From the NCBI GenBank assembly GCA_949383255.1, contig CASJPF010000002.1:1-64000 (forward strand): a DNA stretch of 64,000 nucleotides, given 5' to 3'. The notes under the pieces are model-generated. The model had not been told where the DNA came from. It did not search any database and was given only the letters and a program-made list of their open reading frames with translations. Shown in pieces: positions 9,783 to 20,214 of the stretch; the stretch's first letter is position 1; each line of letters begins with the position of its first letter. The DNA comes from Lachnospiraceae bacterium. Lineage in GTDB: Bacteria > Bacillota > Clostridia > Lachnospirales > Lachnospiraceae. The position numbers and the translations under genes were made by a program.

Positions 9783-10721
9783 ATGAGCGAAATTTTATTT
9801 ATGGCACCCGTTTTTAAGCAGATGATTTGGGGCGGAAATAAGCTTGGCAGCAAATGGGGATATGCGATTCCAGGAGAGAATACCGGGGAATGTTGGGCAG
9901 TGAGTGCACATCCAAACGGGGATTGTACAATAAAGGAAGGTACTTTTGCCGGAAAGACATTGAGTCAGCTTTGGACAGAGGAACCACAACTTTTTGGTGA
10001 CACAACTGGAGATCGGTTCCCACTATTAATTAAAATTATTGATGCCAATGACGATTTGAGCATTCAAGTACATCCAGATGACATATATGCTGGAAAAAAT
10101 GAAAATGGCTCGTTTGGAAAAACAGAGTGCTGGTATATTCTTGATGCGCCGGAGGGAGCAACTCTTGTCATCGGCCATAATGCAAAGGATAAGGCGGAGC
10201 TTGAGGACATGATTCACAATGGCAGATGGGAGGAGTTTCTGCGAGAAGTTCCCGTTAAGAGAGGCGATTTCATTCAGATTGACCCAGGAACAGTTCATGC
10301 CATCAAAGGTGGTATTGAAATTTTGGAAACGCAGCAAAACTCTGATATCACATACCGCGTGTATGACTATGGACGCTTTCAAAATGGCAAGCCACGCGAG
10401 CTTCACATTGCAAAGAGCATTGATGTTATTACAGTTCCGGCAAAGTCCGTGGAGGAGAGTGTTATCAATATTTCCACAGATGCAAAAAATACAATGAATC
10501 AACTGATTTCGTGCAATTATTATCGCGTATGGAAGTTGGATGTAGACGGTAGTATAGAGGTTTCACAAGATTATCCATTTCTAATTATGAGTGTTGTGGA
10601 GGGAGAAGGACAGATTGATGGTCACTCTCTTAAAAAAGGTGATCATTTTATCTTGCCAAATGGTTTTGGCAAAGCGCAGCTACAGGGGAAGATGGAATTG
10701 ATTGTCTCTACAGTGGCGTAA
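9783..10721 (+). CDS. manA: mannose-6-phosphate isomerase, class I
   Basis: Cytoplasmic zinc enzyme interconverting mannose-6-phosphate and fructose-6-phosphate, 312 aa, the length of the short Firmicutes ManA type. Seen: MIWGGNKLG near the N-terminus, GECWAVSAHPNG, the metal-site motif QVHPDD, GKTECWYIL, and GDFIQIDPGTVHAIKGG, with a C-terminal cupin (GDHFILPNGFGKAQ). ATG 9783 is preferred over TTG 9777 because GGAGG is 10 bases away. Its place after the mannan genes explains how mannose-1-phosphate from the GH130 enzymes enters glycolysis, after a phosphomannomutase not encoded in this window. It also supplies mannose-6-phosphate for GDP-mannose synthesis in the reverse direction. Confidence 0.95.
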   Translation: MSEILFMAPVFKQMIWGGNKLGSKWGYAIPGENTGECWAVSAHPNGDCTIKEGTFAGKTLSQLWTEEPQLFGDTTGDRFPLLIKIIDANDDLSIQVHPDDIYAGKNENGSFGKTECWYILDAPEGATLVIGHNAKDKAELEDMIHNGRWEEFLREVPVKRGDFIQIDPGTVHAIKGGIEILETQQNSDITYRVYDYGRFQNGKPRELHIAKSIDVITVPAKSVEESVINISTDAKNTMNQLISCNYYRVWKLDVDGSIEVSQDYPFLIMSVVEGEGQIDGHSLKKGDHFILPNGFGKAQLQGKMELIVSTVA

Positions 10722-10736
10722 TTTTGATATAAGAAA

Positions 10737-10765
10737 TTGACAATTATCCCCATTAGCGATATACT
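10737..10765 (+). promoter_or_regulatory. sigma-A type promoter for the aldolase gene
   Basis: TTGACA (10737-10742), 17-base spacer, TATACT (10760-10765). It begins just after the manA stop and leaves a leader of about 60 bases before fba, so fba can be transcribed independently of the mannan genes. Confidence 0.75.
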
Positions 10766-10832
10766 GAATATACCGGCAAACAGCCGCTATTTTTACGGAA
10801 CATATAAATATTAATGATGGAGGTTAAGATTT

Positions 10833-11696
10833 ATGTTAGTATCAGCTACAGAAATGCTTAAAAAGGCAAAAGAAGGTCACTATGCAGTAGGTCAGTTCAA
10901 CATTAATAACCTTGAGTGGACAAAGTGTATTTTACAGACAGCTCAAGAGTTAAACAGTCCTGTTATCCTCGGTGTGTCAGAGGGGGCTGGCAAATATATG
11001 ACAGGATTCAATACCGTTTCAGCGATGGTTAAGGCAATGGATTCAGATCTCGGTATCACAGTTCCTGTAGCACTCCATTTGGATCATGGTACGTATGATG
11101 GATGCTACAAGTGCATTAAGGCAGGCTTTACATCAATTATGTTTGATGGTTCTCACTATGCAATTGAAGAAAATATTGCTAAGACAAAAGAACTTGTTGC
11201 AGTGGCACATCAGCTTGGTCTTTCAATTGAGGCAGAGGTTGGCGCAATCGGCGGTGAGGAAGACGGCGTCGTAGGTATGGGTGAGTGTGCAGATCCAGAA
11301 GAGTGCAAGCAGATTGCTGATTTGGGAGTGGACATGCTTGCAGCGGGCATTGGCAATATTCATGGTAAGTATCCTGAGAACTGGGCAGGATTGAGCTTTG
11401 AGACATTGGATGCAATTCAGCAGAAAACAGGTGTTATGCCATTGGTTCTCCACGGCGGTACAGGCATTCCTGAGGATATGATTAAGAAGGCAATTTCATT
11501 GGGCGTTGCAAAGATTAATGTAAATACAGAGTGTCAGCTTTACTTCCAAGAAGCTACCCGGAAGTATATTGAGGCAGGAAAAGACTTAGAAGGCAAGGGA
11601 TTTGATCCTCGTAAACTTCTCGCACCGGGCTGCGAAGGAATTAAAGAAATCGTTCGGATTAAGATGAATTTGTTTGGCTCTGTTGGCAAGGCATAA
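10833..11696 (+). CDS. fba: class II fructose-1,6-bisphosphate aldolase
   Basis: Zinc-dependent aldolase cleaving fructose-1,6-bisphosphate to dihydroxyacetone phosphate and glyceraldehyde-3-phosphate, 287 aa, full length. Seen: AVGQFNINNLEW, the zinc motif HLDHG, SIMFDGSH, IEAEVGAIGGEEDG, AAGIGNIHGKYPENW, LHGGTGIPEDM and KINVNTECQ. These are the hallmarks of the FbaA/GatY superfamily and favour FBP aldolase over tagatose aldolase, although tagatose-bisphosphate aldolase is a possible alternative. GGAGG precedes ATG 10833 and a good promoter lies upstream. It handles flux from the mannan pathway but is probably the general glycolytic enzyme. Confidence 0.93.
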   Translation: MLVSATEMLKKAKEGHYAVGQFNINNLEWTKCILQTAQELNSPVILGVSEGAGKYMTGFNTVSAMVKAMDSDLGITVPVALHLDHGTYDGCYKCIKAGFTSIMFDGSHYAIEENIAKTKELVAVAHQLGLSIEAEVGAIGGEEDGVVGMGECADPEECKQIADLGVDMLAAGIGNIHGKYPENWAGLSFETLDAIQQKTGVMPLVLHGGTGIPEDMIKKAISLGVAKINVNTECQLYFQEATRKYIEAGKDLEGKGFDPRKLLAPGCEGIKEIVRIKMNLFGSVGKA

Positions 11697-11746
11697 ATTG
11701 TACGAATAAGTATTGAGAAGAACACCTGATAGAAGGTTTTCAAAAA

Positions 11747-12205
11747 ATGAAATTACTGCTGAATCCAGAAGAATTTGAAATTGATACTCTGAACGAGGAA
11801 AAAGAAAAAGGGGTCGCCTGTTGTAAAAAGCTGATTGAGCAATGGAACCCCCAACTGGAAACCGAAATGCTAGAAGCCTTTATACGTCTCTACTATGATG
11901 AAATGTATGGACAATGGGGACCTGATGATGAGGAAGAATATAAAGAATACTGGCCGGAAATAAAATCGCCTGCAGACCTTGTAAAGTACACAGGCACAGA
12001 GGTTGTACTTTATGTTCTGGAGGATGCCGTGTATGCTAGAAGCAAAACAGGCACTCCTCTGTACGAGTCACAAAAAGTTGATGTATGTGTAATATTGGGA
12101 CTTAACTGTCCGTGGGACGAAGATCATGGCTGGGCTGCTGTTTTTATAGACGAAAAATTTATTAAGGTCGGCTGTGATATTGTTGATTGTGTCTGGCTAG
12201 ATTGA
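11747..12205 (+). CDS. hypothetical acidic protein, DUF6985-like
   Basis: A 152-aa acidic cytoplasmic protein of unknown function. The first 80 residues are rich in Glu and Asp (EEKEKGVACCKKLIEQW, YDEMYGQWGPDDEEE). The second half is beta-rich with CPWDEDHGWAAVFIDEKFIKVG, which resembles the WDEEHG region I associate with DUF6985 proteins, often small immunity-like or orphan genes. The ribosome site is weak (GAAGG 10 bases before ATG 11747). It stands alone between fba and the convergent pyrG, with a terminator just downstream. Family match is tentative. Confidence 0.7.
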   Translation: MKLLLNPEEFEIDTLNEEKEKGVACCKKLIEQWNPQLETEMLEAFIRLYYDEMYGQWGPDDEEEYKEYWPEIKSPADLVKYTGTEVVLYVLEDAVYARSKTGTPLYESQKVDVCVILGLNCPWDEDHGWAAVFIDEKFIKVGCDIVDCVWLD

Positions 12206-12314
12206 TTTCGTTTTCCATACGGCAAATACCATTAGCATTTTTAACTTGCAGTTTGTCAATCAAAACAAGTAATAAAAATTGAATATTTGCTGCCCATCAC
12301 AGCACCATATAGAA

Positions 12315-12346
12315 ACAGGAAATCAAGAAAAGATTTCCTGTTTTTT
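12315..12346. terminator. terminator between the hypothetical gene and convergent pyrG
   Basis: ACAGGAAATC (12315-12324), 7-base loop, GATTTCCTGT (12332-12341), then TTTTT. The T-run is on the plus strand; on the minus strand it is weaker but could also serve the end of pyrG. Confidence 0.8.
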
Positions 12347-12410
12347 GGCGCCTATTTTAGAAGCCATAATTGCAAGAAATCTTATAACAATAAAACCAGA
12401 ACAGGTATTT

Positions 12411-14018
12411 TTATTCTTTTTTGCGATTGAGTGCAGCCTCAATAAGCCCTTTAAACAGTGGATGTGGTCTGTTTGGTCTGCTCTTTAATTCAGGGTGCGC
12501 CTGTGTGGCGAGGAAAAATGGGTGTGATGGAATTTCTATCATTTCTACAATGCGTCCGTTAGGAGATAGTCCTGATAGAAGCATTCCTTTTTCTACAACA
12601 GCAGCGCGATAGTCATTATTGACCTCATAGCGGTGCCTGTGACGCTCATGGATCACTTCATTGCCATAAAGTTTGTATGCCTTAGAGGAGGTATCAAGAT
12701 GACATTCATAGGAGCCAAGCCTTAGAGTGCCGCCGATATCTTCGACACCATTCTGGTCAGGCATCAGTGCAATGACAGGATGGGTGGTGTTGGGATTGAG
12801 TTCTATGCTGTGCGCATCATTGTATCCAACAACGTCTCTGACAAATTCCACAATGGCAAGCTGCATACCAAGACAGAGTCCAAGGAATGGGATGTTTTTT
12901 TCACGTGCATAACGAATCGCATCAATCATGCCCTCAATACCACGCCCGCCAAATCCACCGGGAACCAAGATACCATCAACGTCTTTTAAAAGTTCTGATA
13001 CATTTTCCTTGTTGACAAGTTCAGAATCCAACCATTTGATATTGACCGTAGCATGTTGTGGGATACCACCGTGTTTCAGAGCTTCGACAACACTGATATA
13101 AGCGTCATGGAGCTGTGTGTATTTTCCGACAAGAGCAATTGTAACCTCCTGTGTGGGGGATTTAAGATCATCTACCATTTTGGTCCAGTCTGTGAGATCT
13201 GGTTCTGGGCTGTCAAGGTGCAAACATTCGCAGGCAACTTCAGCGAGATGTTCTTTTTCCATAGCGAGCGGTACCTCATAGAGATATTCCACATCAAGAT
13301 TTTGCAGTACGTGTGAGTTTGGCACATTGCAAAATAAAGCGATTTTATCTTTGATAGTCTGATCGAGAGGATGCTCACTGCGACATACAATAATATCAGG
13401 TTGAATGCCCATTCCTTGTAGTTCCTTTACACTTGCCTGTGTCGGTTTAGTTTTCATTTCTTGGGAGGCGCTTAGATAGGGAATGAGTGTCACATGAATT
13501 AAAATAGCATTCTCATGACCAACTTCATGTTGAAATTGTCTTATGGATTCTAGGAAAGGCTGGCTCTCAATATCACCGACAGTTCCGCCGACTTCAATGA
13601 TAGCGATGCGCATATCAGGGTCTGTGAAGTTGCGGTAAAAACGGCTTTTAATCTCGTTGGTGATGTGTGGAATTACCTGCACTGTTCCGCCGCCATAATC
13701 TCCGCGGCGCTCTTTTTGGAGAACGGTCCAGTAGACTTTGCCTGTGGTTACATTAGAGTTTTTGTCCAAACTTTCGTCAATAAAACGCTCATAATGACCG
13801 AGATCCAAATCTGTCTCTGCACCATCATCAGTGACAAAGACTTCGCCATGTTGGATGGGGTTCATTGTACCGGGATCAATATTAATATAAGGATCAAACT
13901 TCTGCATAGTTACTTTATAGCCTCTAGCTTTGAGAAGTCGTCCAAGGGAGGCAGCGGTAATTCCTTTTCCAAGACCAGAAACGACACCGCCGGTTACAAA
14001 TACATATTTAACTGGCAT
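12411..14018 (-). CDS. pyrG: CTP synthase
   Basis: Makes CTP from UTP, ATP and glutamine, 535 aa, full length. The N-terminal synthetase domain has [14 protein letters not shown] with the P-loop, [33 protein letters not shown] and [12 protein letters not shown]. The C-terminal class I amidotransferase domain has PGGFGGRG, the nucleophile motif LGLCLGMQ, and a C-terminal QAHPE supplying the catalytic His/Glu. It is transcribed alone on the minus strand and diverges from ftsH. I saw no GGGCUCCC-type initial transcript of the kind used in Bacillus pyrG attenuation, so regulation may differ. Confidence 0.97.
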   Translation of the reverse strand: MPVKYVFVTGGVVSGLGKGITAASLGRLLKARGYKVTMQKFDPYINIDPGTMNPIQHGEVFVTDDGAETDLDLGHYERFIDESLDKNSNVTTGKVYWTVLQKERRGDYGGGTVQVIPHITNEIKSRFYRNFTDPDMRIAIIEVGGTVGDIESQPFLESIRQFQHEVGHENAILIHVTLIPYLSASQEMKTKPTQASVKELQGMGIQPDIIVCRSEHPLDQTIKDKIALFCNVPNSHVLQNLDVEYLYEVPLAMEKEHLAEVACECLHLDSPEPDLTDWTKMVDDLKSPTQEVTIALVGKYTQLHDAYISVVEALKHGGIPQHATVNIKWLDSELVNKENVSELLKDVDGILVPGGFGGRGIEGMIDAIRYAREKNIPFLGLCLGMQLAIVEFVRDVVGYNDAHSIELNPNTTHPVIALMPDQNGVEDIGGTLRLGSYECHLDTSSKAYKLYGNEVIHERHRHRYEVNNDYRAAVVEKGMLLSGLSPNGRIVEMIEIPSHPFFLATQAHPELKSRPNRPHPLFKGLIEAALNRKKE

Positions 14019-14071
14019 AATCTACCTATTCCTTTCCTCTGTGAATGTAATGACATTATAAATATTTTATT

Positions 14072-14101
14072 ATTATACAACAGGGTCATAGTAAAAAGCA
14101 A
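14072..14101 (-). promoter_or_regulatory. promoter for pyrG
   Basis: On the minus strand TTGCTT (14101-14096), 18-base spacer, TATAAT (14077-14072), leaving a leader of about 50 bases with GAGGAAAGG before the pyrG ATG. Confidence 0.65.
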
Positions 14102-14250
14102 GCGTTACATAAATTATGCAAAAGCGGCGTATGTTAATAAGGTATCTAGTGTCTTTGAAAATATGTTTTAGAAACTTTTCACAAAGAAATCACAAAGAAT
14201 GTGTTGATTTATGCCCTTTGAGACCCTATAATTATAGTTGCGATTTATTT

Positions 14251-14387
14251 GTAACAGTTCAGCCTTCGGCTTTCTGTTACAAGCATCAAGCCATGTAATA
14301 CCACTTCGCGATGTCTTGATGCATTTCTACCACTACGCAATTTTGCGGACTTTGCGGTAAATGCAAAGTCCTAGACTGAACTGTAAC
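14251..14387 (-). repeat. MITE-like structured repeat, family B, copy 1
   Basis: Occupies much of the 450-base pyrG-ftsH gap. Ends are GTAACAGTTCAG and CTGAACTGTAAC, a terminal inverted repeat. Inside are AGCCTTCGGCT, a GCATCAAG...CTTGATGC hairpin and a GGACTTTGC...GCAAAGTCC hairpin. A second copy lies in the opposite orientation at 41378-41529. No coding content is seen in the gap. Confidence 0.85.
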
Positions 14388-14412
14388 ATTTGTTTACACA
14401 GGCATCACTTTA

Positions 14413-14432
14413 CATCAGAAAAGATTCTGATG
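14413..14432 (+). promoter_or_regulatory. perfect hairpin/inverted repeat upstream of ftsH
   Basis: CATCAGAA, 4-base loop, TTCTGATG, 37 bases before the ftsH start. No T-run follows, so it is not a terminator; it may be an operator or a leader RNA hairpin. Confidence 0.4.
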
Positions 14433-14468
14433 AGTATGACATAAATTTAGAAAGGATACTACAGGAAA

Positions 14469-16952
14469 ATGGACAACAATCAAGTCAACAATTATGACAA
14501 CAATTCCAGTCGAAATAATGGGGGATCCGGCAATGGCGGCAATGGCGGGAATAATAACAACAGTGGGAAGGACCCAAAGAAACAAAGTATCATTATTATG
14601 ATTACAGCGGCAGTGTTGTCGTTGCTGTGCATCAGTTATTTTACGCGCGCCGTGACAGGTGCGACAACAGTTGAGATTTCATACAATAAGTTTATTGAGA
14701 TGGTTGAGTCTGGAAAGATAGAATCGGTTAAAATAGAGTCCAGTCAGATTGAAATCAGACCTGTTTCAAGTGCGCAGGAGAAAGAAAATCCCACCAATTT
14801 GTTAGCGTCTGCCGTCAGAGTGACTTATATTACTGGCAAGGTAGAGGATGATGAGACACTTACACAGCGACTGTTAGATGCGGGAGTTGAGGTGCGCGGA
14901 ACAGTGCCAGACGGCTCTGGTATTATTCTTTCCCTTCTATATTATATTGTGCCAATTCTTTTGATGTGGGGACTTTTGAGTCTTTTGTTCCGCAAGATGA
15001 CTGGTGGTGGCGGTGCATTTAGCATGGGGAAGAGTACAGCAAAAGTTTATGTACAGAAGGAGACAGGTATCACATTCCGTGATGTTGCGGGTGAGGATGA
15101 AGCAAAGGAATCCTTGCAGGAAGTGGTGGATTTTTTGCATAATCCAGGCAGATATGTCAAAATTGGTGCGAAGTTACCAAAAGGTGCGCTGCTCGTAGGC
15201 CCTCCCGGTACAGGTAAGACTATGCTTGCAAAGGCGGTTGCAGGGGAGGCAAAAGTTCCATTTTTTTCCTTGGCAGGATCAGATTTTATTGAATTGTATG
15301 TCGGCGTTGGCGCGTCTCGTGTGCGTGATTTATTTAAAGAGGCAGAGAAGAATGCACCTTGTATTATTTTTATCGACGAGATTGATGCTATCGGTAGAAG
15401 TCGTGATTCTAAATACGGCGGTGGAAATGAGGAGCGCGAACAGACATTAAATCAGTTGCTTTCTGAGATGGATGGATTTGATGGCAAGAAGGGAATTATT
15501 ATTCTTGCAGCAACAAACAGACCGGAGATACTTGACAAGGCACTCTTAAGACCGGGGCGTTTTGATCGTCGGATTATTGTAGATAAGCCAGATTTGAAGG
15601 GGCGCGTCAATATTCTCAAGGTACATGCAAAAGATGTGTTGATGGATGAGACGGTGGATCTCGATGCGATAGCACTCGCGACAAGTGGGGCTGTGGGCGC
15701 TGACCTTGCCAATATGATTAATGAGGCAGCAATCAATGCTGTCAAGGAAGGCAGGGAGTTTGTCAGCCAAAAGGATTTGTTTAATGCGGTGGAAGTAGTG
15801 CTTGTCGGCAAGGAGAAGAAAGACCGCATTATGAGCAAGGAAGAGCGCAAGATTGTCTCCTATCATGAAGTTGGTCATGCGCTGATTAGTGCGTTGCAGA
15901 AAAATTCTGAGCCAGTGCAGAAGATAACAATTGTACCGCGTACTATGGGCGCGCTTGGCTATGTCATGCATGTTCCAGAGGATGAAAAATATCTCAATTC
16001 GCAGAATGAACTGCATGATATGATTGTTGGTCTTTTAGGAGGACGTGCTGCGGAGGAGATTGTGTTTGACACTGTGACAACAGGTGCGTCAAATGATATT
16101 GAAAAGGCAACTAGTATTGCGCGCTCAATGATTACACGCTATGGTATGAGCAAAAAGTTTGGATTGATGGGACTTGAGACCGTTGAGAGTCAATATCTGG
16201 ATGGTAGAAGTTCCTTGAACTGTGCAGACAATACGGCAGCTGAGATTGATACCGAAGTGATGAATATGCTCAAAGAGTGCTATGAGGAGGCACTTGCAAT
16301 GTTGCGTGAGAACCGTGAGGTGATGGATAAAATTGCTGTGCATCTAATTGAGAAAGAGACAATCACTGGAAAAGAGTTTATGAAAATCTATCGGGAAGCA
16401 AAGGGGCTGCCAGAACCAGAGGAAAAGATAGATGAAATCGCGGACAAGAATGCCTTGAATGAGAAATTTGAGGAGGAAAAGCATAAGGAGGAGGTACAGA
16501 TACCAGCACAGACCACATTTTCAGATAATGTGCAGCAGCCTGCATCTGCGGCACAACAGTCACAAAAACCGTGGACAATGCCGCCCGCATATGATTGGAA
16601 TCCGGCAGCAAAGGAGCACAGACAGCAGATAACAGCACTGCAAAATCAAAATGTGCAGCCACAGAATCCGAGTGCACAGCTACAAAATACACAGTTCCAA
16701 AATGTAGCGACACAACCTCAAAAAGAAGATGCATCGCCATTACAGAATGCGCAGTCACAGAATCTGCCTATGTCACAGACCTCAAACACGCAGTCACAGA
16801 TTTCTACAGAACAGCAGTACCAGCAACCAAATGCGGCATTGCCAGAGGATAATGGCAGTAATGGAGAGACATCACGTTTTGGTGCCCTGTGGGACAGAAC
16901 AGTAAATGGCGACCGCAGCAGCAACAATCACAATAATGAGAATAGATGGTAA
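14469..16952 (+). CDS. ftsH: ATP-dependent zinc metalloprotease FtsH with long Gln/Asn-rich C-terminal tail
   Basis: Membrane-anchored AAA+ protease for quality control of membrane and regulatory proteins, 827 aa against the usual 600-680. Residues 1-36 are Asn/Gly-rich. A helix at about 39-60, an extracytoplasmic FtsH_ext domain and a second helix at about 152-176 follow. The AAA module has Walker A GPPGTGKT (from residue 244), Walker [13 protein letters not shown] and the second region of homology ([10 protein letters not shown]). The M41 protease domain has HEVGH from His466. The normal protein ends near residue 640. About 185 extra residues rich in Gln, Asn, Ala and Pro follow, with no recognisable domain. 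ATG 14469 has AGGAAA-like spacing and gives the normal N-terminus. Confidence 0.97.
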   Translation: MDNNQVNNYDNNSSRNNGGSGNGGNGGNNNNSGKDPKKQSIIIMITAAVLSLLCISYFTRAVTGATTVEISYNKFIEMVESGKIESVKIESSQIEIRPVSSAQEKENPTNLLASAVRVTYITGKVEDDETLTQRLLDAGVEVRGTVPDGSGIILSLLYYIVPILLMWGLLSLLFRKMTGGGGAFSMGKSTAKVYVQKETGITFRDVAGEDEAKESLQEVVDFLHNPGRYVKIGAKLPKGALLVGPPGTGKTMLAKAVAGEAKVPFFSLAGSDFIELYVGVGASRVRDLFKEAEKNAPCIIFIDEIDAIGRSRDSKYGGGNEEREQTLNQLLSEMDGFDGKKGIIILAATNRPEILDKALLRPGRFDRRIIVDKPDLKGRVNILKVHAKDVLMDETVDLDAIALATSGAVGADLANMINEAAINAVKEGREFVSQKDLFNAVEVVLVGKEKKDRIMSKEERKIVSYHEVGHALISALQKNSEPVQKITIVPRTMGALGYVMHVPEDEKYLNSQNELHDMIVGLLGGRAAEEIVFDTVTTGASNDIEKATSIARSMITRYGMSKKFGLMGLETVESQYLDGRSSLNCADNTAAEIDTEVMNMLKECYEEALAMLRENREVMDKIAVHLIEKETITGKEFMKIYREAKGLPEPEEKIDEIADKNALNEKFEEEKHKEEVQIPAQTTFSDNVQQPASAAQQSQKPWTMPPAYDWNPAAKEHRQQITALQNQNVQPQNPSAQLQNTQFQNVATQPQKEDASPLQNAQSQNLPMSQTSNTQSQISTEQQYQQPNAALPEDNGSNGETSRFGALWDRTVNGDRSSNNHNNENRW

Positions 16953-16997
16953 GATAAGATTGTAGATTTTTTGTATGCATTTCAAGCGGACATTGAA

Positions 16998-17035
16998 GGG
17001 AGTACACATTGATAAAAAACGTGTACTCCCTTTTT
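16998..17035 (+). terminator. terminator after ftsH
   Basis: GGGAGTACAC (16998-17007), 13-base loop, GTGTACTCCC (17021-17030), TTTTT. Its U-run is followed directly by TATGCGTAGACTCG, the start of a repeat-like sequence. Confidence 0.9.
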
Positions 17036-17090
17036 ATGCGTAGACTCGTGCAGAGGAAATATGCCACTAACGACACGTGACCTATACAAA
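17031..17090 (+). repeat. terminator-adjacent repeat variant (family A-like)
   Basis: TATGCGTAGACTCGTGCAGA then GGAAATATGCCACT. The first part is shared with 28463-28510 (TATGCACAGACTGGTGCAGA), and GGAAATATGCCACT recurs at 62830-62843. Probably a diverged relative of family A. Confidence 0.5.
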
Positions 17091-17147
17091 AAAATAACCC
17101 GCTATGGCGGCATACTGGTCGTGCAGCAAGTAAAGGAGGAATAAGAT

Positions 17148-19043
17148 ATGCCAGATATTAAACAAAAATATGTCGAAGAATTTGATGTGAAAGAGGAACT
17201 TCATAAGCTTCCCAATAAGCCGGGTGTCTATATTATGCACGATGTAGAGGACACCATTTTGTATGTTGGAAAGGCAAAAAACCTACATAACCGAGTACGT
17301 TCATATTTTAAGGAAAATATAGGGCGCGGACCACAAATTGATAAGATGGTATCTTTAATTGCACGGTTTGAGTATATCGTTACTGACTCAGAACTAGAAG
17401 CACTTGTGTTGGAAAATAATTTAATTAAAGAATATTCGCCCAAATATAATACGTTGTTAAAGGATGATAAGACATATCCCTATATTAAAGTGACATTAGG
17501 AGAAGATTATCCGCGTGTTATGATTGTTCGGCAGATGAAAAAGGACAAAGCAAAGTATTTTGGACCGTTTACAAATGGAGGGGTGAAGGAGAGTATTGAC
17601 TTAATCAACAAGTTGTATCAGTTGCGTACATGTAACAGAAAACTTCCAAAAGATTGCGGCAAGGAGCGTCCTTGCCTCAATTTTCATATTGGTCAGTGCT
17701 GTGCACCATGTCAAGGAAGTATTACAAAAGAAGAGTATTCACGGCGAATTGACAAGGCGATTGATTTTTTAAATGGAAAACAACAGCCAGTTCTCAAGGA
17801 ATTAAAAGAAAAAATGCAACAGGCTTCAGAGAAGATGGATTTTGAGGAGGCAATCCGATATCGGGATTTGATTGACAGCGTAAAAAAAGTTAGCGAGACA
17901 CAGAAAATGTCTGACAATGTGGGTGAGGATAAGGATATTATCGCGCTCGCAATTGATGGAAATGAAACCGTTGTGCAGGTATTTTTTCTGCGCAATGGCA
18001 AGTTGATTGGCAGGGAGCATTTTTATATGGCACAGGTTGAGGAACTCACAGCAGATAATATTCTGACAAACTTTGTCAAACAGTTTTATTCAGGAACGCC
18101 ATTTATTCCGCGAGAGATTATATTACAGGAGCCAATTGAGGATATGGAGTTGGTGGAACGATGGCTGACAAATAGAAAGGGAACAAGGGTTTATCTAAAA
18201 GTTCCTCAAAAGGGTTCTAAGGAACGGCTGGTAGATTTGGCGGCAAGAAATGCCCAGCTTATATTAAGTCAGGATAGAGAGCGTATTAAGCGCGAGGAGG
18301 GTAGAACAATTGGCGCAGTAAAGGAGATTGAGGATCTTTTGGGTATTTGTCCGCTAACACGTATGGAGGCATTTGATATTTCTAATACCAGTGGTTTTGC
18401 TAATGTAGGTTCTATGGTTGTGTATGAGAAAGGCAAACCCAAACGCAGCGATTATCGTAAATTTCGCATGAAAACGGTTACTGGTCCAGATGATTATGCT
18501 TGTATGTATGAAGTTCTAACACGACGTTTTCAACATGGAATTGACGAGCGTGAAGAAATGATGCTTGATGAGAATAATATTGGAGAAAATTTTGGAAGCT
18601 TTACGAAATTTCCAGATTTGCTTTTGATGGATGGCGGACGCGGACAAGTCAACATCGCTTTGCAAGTGTTGGACGAACTTGGAATTAATATTCCAGTGTG
18701 TGGTATGGTGAAAGATGACAACCATCATACAAGAGGATTGTATTTCAATAACATGGAACTTCCGATTGATACGCGCAGCGAAGGGTTTAAGTTAATTACG
18801 CGTATACAGGATGAAGCGCACCGTTTTGCAATTACGTATCATCGTTCGCTTCGGAGCAAAGCACAAGTGCACTCCGTGCTTGACGAAATACCAGGAGTGG
18901 GACCTAGCCGTCGAAAGGCGTTAATGAAGTATTTTAAATCTATTGAGGAACTACGTGCCGCAGATGCCGCCAAGATTTCGGAGGTGCCGGGAATTTCAGC
19001 AAATGTTGCACAGGAAATTTATCAGTTTTTTCAAACGAAATAA
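17148..19043 (+). CDS. uvrC: excinuclease ABC subunit C
   Basis: Nucleotide-excision-repair endonuclease that makes both incisions around UvrAB-marked damage, 631 aa, full length. Seen in order: N-terminal GIY-YIG nuclease ([19 protein letters not shown], residues about 26-45, then NRVRSYF), the Cys-rich region ([20 protein letters not shown] split by C residues), a UVR motif near residue 215 ([14 protein letters not shown]), the RNase H-like C-terminal nuclease ([22 protein letters not shown]), and C-terminal helix-hairpin-helix motifs ([13 protein letters not shown]). AAAGGAGG precedes ATG 17148. The DNA right after the stop codon is relic sequence. Confidence 0.97.
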   Translation: MPDIKQKYVEEFDVKEELHKLPNKPGVYIMHDVEDTILYVGKAKNLHNRVRSYFKENIGRGPQIDKMVSLIARFEYIVTDSELEALVLENNLIKEYSPKYNTLLKDDKTYPYIKVTLGEDYPRVMIVRQMKKDKAKYFGPFTNGGVKESIDLINKLYQLRTCNRKLPKDCGKERPCLNFHIGQCCAPCQGSITKEEYSRRIDKAIDFLNGKQQPVLKELKEKMQQASEKMDFEEAIRYRDLIDSVKKVSETQKMSDNVGEDKDIIALAIDGNETVVQVFFLRNGKLIGREHFYMAQVEELTADNILTNFVKQFYSGTPFIPREIILQEPIEDMELVERWLTNRKGTRVYLKVPQKGSKERLVDLAARNAQLILSQDRERIKREEGRTIGAVKEIEDLLGICPLTRMEAFDISNTSGFANVGSMVVYEKGKPKRSDYRKFRMKTVTGPDDYACMYEVLTRRFQHGIDEREEMMLDENNIGENFGSFTKFPDLLLMDGGRGQVNIALQVLDELGINIPVCGMVKDDNHHTRGLYFNNMELPIDTRSEGFKLITRIQDEAHRFAITYHRSLRSKAQVHSVLDEIPGVGPSRRKALMKYFKSIEELRAADAAKISEVPGISANVAQEIYQFFQTK

Positions 19044-19058
19044 AATTTTTCTGTTTAA

Positions 19059-19337
19059 GGATTTTTTAAGATTTCTTTCCTTACAAAGATATATCTTGTC
19101 AAGTATTTTGCTGTGGTCGTAGTAGGCGCGACTGTAGGGGTTGTAATAAGTATCCCAGTCGGCAAAGGCATGATGGAAAGTGTCAGCAAAAATATGGTAT
19201 TGGGAGACAGCGCAAATTCGATTGGCATTAATCTGATTTGTAGTATTGTGGTGGTACTGTTTGTGATAGAAATGTGTGTTTTATTTACTGCAAAACTAAA
19301 GAAAGTTTCTGCGATTGAGGCGGTACTTGAAGAATGA
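19059..19337 (+). pseudogene. relic of an FtsX-like ABC permease C-terminus
   Basis: An open frame of about 90 codons that starts only 15 bases after uvrC with no good start codon. It encodes two membrane helices (YFAVVVVGATVGVVISIPVG and INLICSIVVVLFVIEMCV) and ends KKVSAIEAVLEE, the usual C-terminus of FtsX/MacB-type permeases. The N-terminal 250 or more residues are missing. I read it as the surviving 3' end of a transporter gene after deletion. Confidence 0.7.
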
Positions 19338-19407
19338 AGCAGCCTTTTCAAAAAAGATGATGAGGAAAACAATCTGGAAATTGGAGATATAATAATTTTT
19401 CTATACA

Positions 19408-19530
19408 GATAAAAAAGTCTTTGAACAGTTGGATTTTCGGATAATAGCCGGAGAGAAGGTAAGAATCTGTGGAGAAAATGGTAGAGGAAAGACAACTCTG
19501 ATACAAATTCTTGGTACTTTGCTCATGTGA
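19408..19530 (+). pseudogene. relic of an ABC ATPase (Walker A region only)
   Basis: A short frame reads DKKVFEQLDFRIIAGEKVRI followed by CGENGRGKTTLIQILGTLL and a stop. This is the Walker A region of an ABC ATPase, perhaps of the ABC-F type. The rest of the protein is absent in all frames, so the gene is non-functional. Confidence 0.65.
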
Positions 19531-19601
19531 GATAAAGAAGTAAAAGAAGTGTAAAAATTTTTGCCGTTCCCTATCCGGCTGACTGCCGGGCGGGTCGGGC
19601 T

Positions 19602-20205
19602 TTAGTCGGGCAGTTCTACCTTGCCGACAAAAGAGTAATAGATTTCGATTTCCTGTCTGCGGAGCTTCCCCCGGCGTTTCCCGTCAAGGGCTTCCGATTC
19701 GTGGATTACGATTTTCTCCACAAACTCCCGTAACAGGGTAGGGGTGAGTTCCTCAAAGCTGGTGTACTTGCGGACGACTTTCATAAACTTTTCGGCGTTT
19801 TGTGTGGCTTCCAACGTCCTTGAAAGCTCGCCCTGCAAAACGGCGGCACGCTCTTTCAGTTCCTTTTGCTCGGCTTCATAGTCTGCCGAAAGTTCCGTGA
19901 AACGCTCGTCCGATATGCGCCCGGTCACGCTGTCCTCATACAGCCGTTTGAAGATAGCGGAGAGTTCCGCAATCCGCTTTTCTGCCGCTTCCAGCTCTTT
20001 CTTCTTGGCGGCGTTCCGGTGTTTGCCCCCGTCCTCGTTCTACTCGATTAGGTGCTTCATAAACCGGGCTTCGTGCCTGGCGGCGTACTGTGTGATTTTC
20101 TGTAAATTCTCGGTCACGCCCTCGGTCAACAGGTCGGTGCGGATAAAGTGCGTCGTACAGTCTGCCGTGCGCTTCTTATAGCAGCCGCTGTCCTCCCACA
20201 TTATC
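19602..20205 (-). pseudogene. C-terminal fragment of a large serine recombinase (TnpX/DUF4368 type) with internal stop
   Basis: On the minus strand a continuous reading runs from about 20205 to the stop at 19602, interrupted by TAG after KHLIE near 20041. Residues before the stop (TADCTTHFIRTDLLTEGV) and after it (KKKELEAAEKRIAELSAIFK, SVTGRISDERFTELSADYE, TPTLLREFVEKIVIHES) match the coiled-coil and DUF4368 tail of transposon large serine recombinases. The catalytic N-terminal domain is absent. The stretch is visibly more GC-rich than its surroundings, a sign of transfer. It is a dead remnant of an integrated element. Confidence 0.85.
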
Positions 20206-20214
20206 AAATAAAAC

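Noticed and set aside
12411-14018. pyrG attenuator using slippage at the start of the transcript
   Set aside because: Bases after the -10 box are A/T-rich with no GGG start or matching terminator.
19602-19928. Small stand-alone protein gene of 108 codons
   Set aside because: It is in frame with conserved recombinase sequence upstream of the TAG stop, so it is the tail of a broken recombinase, not a separate gene.
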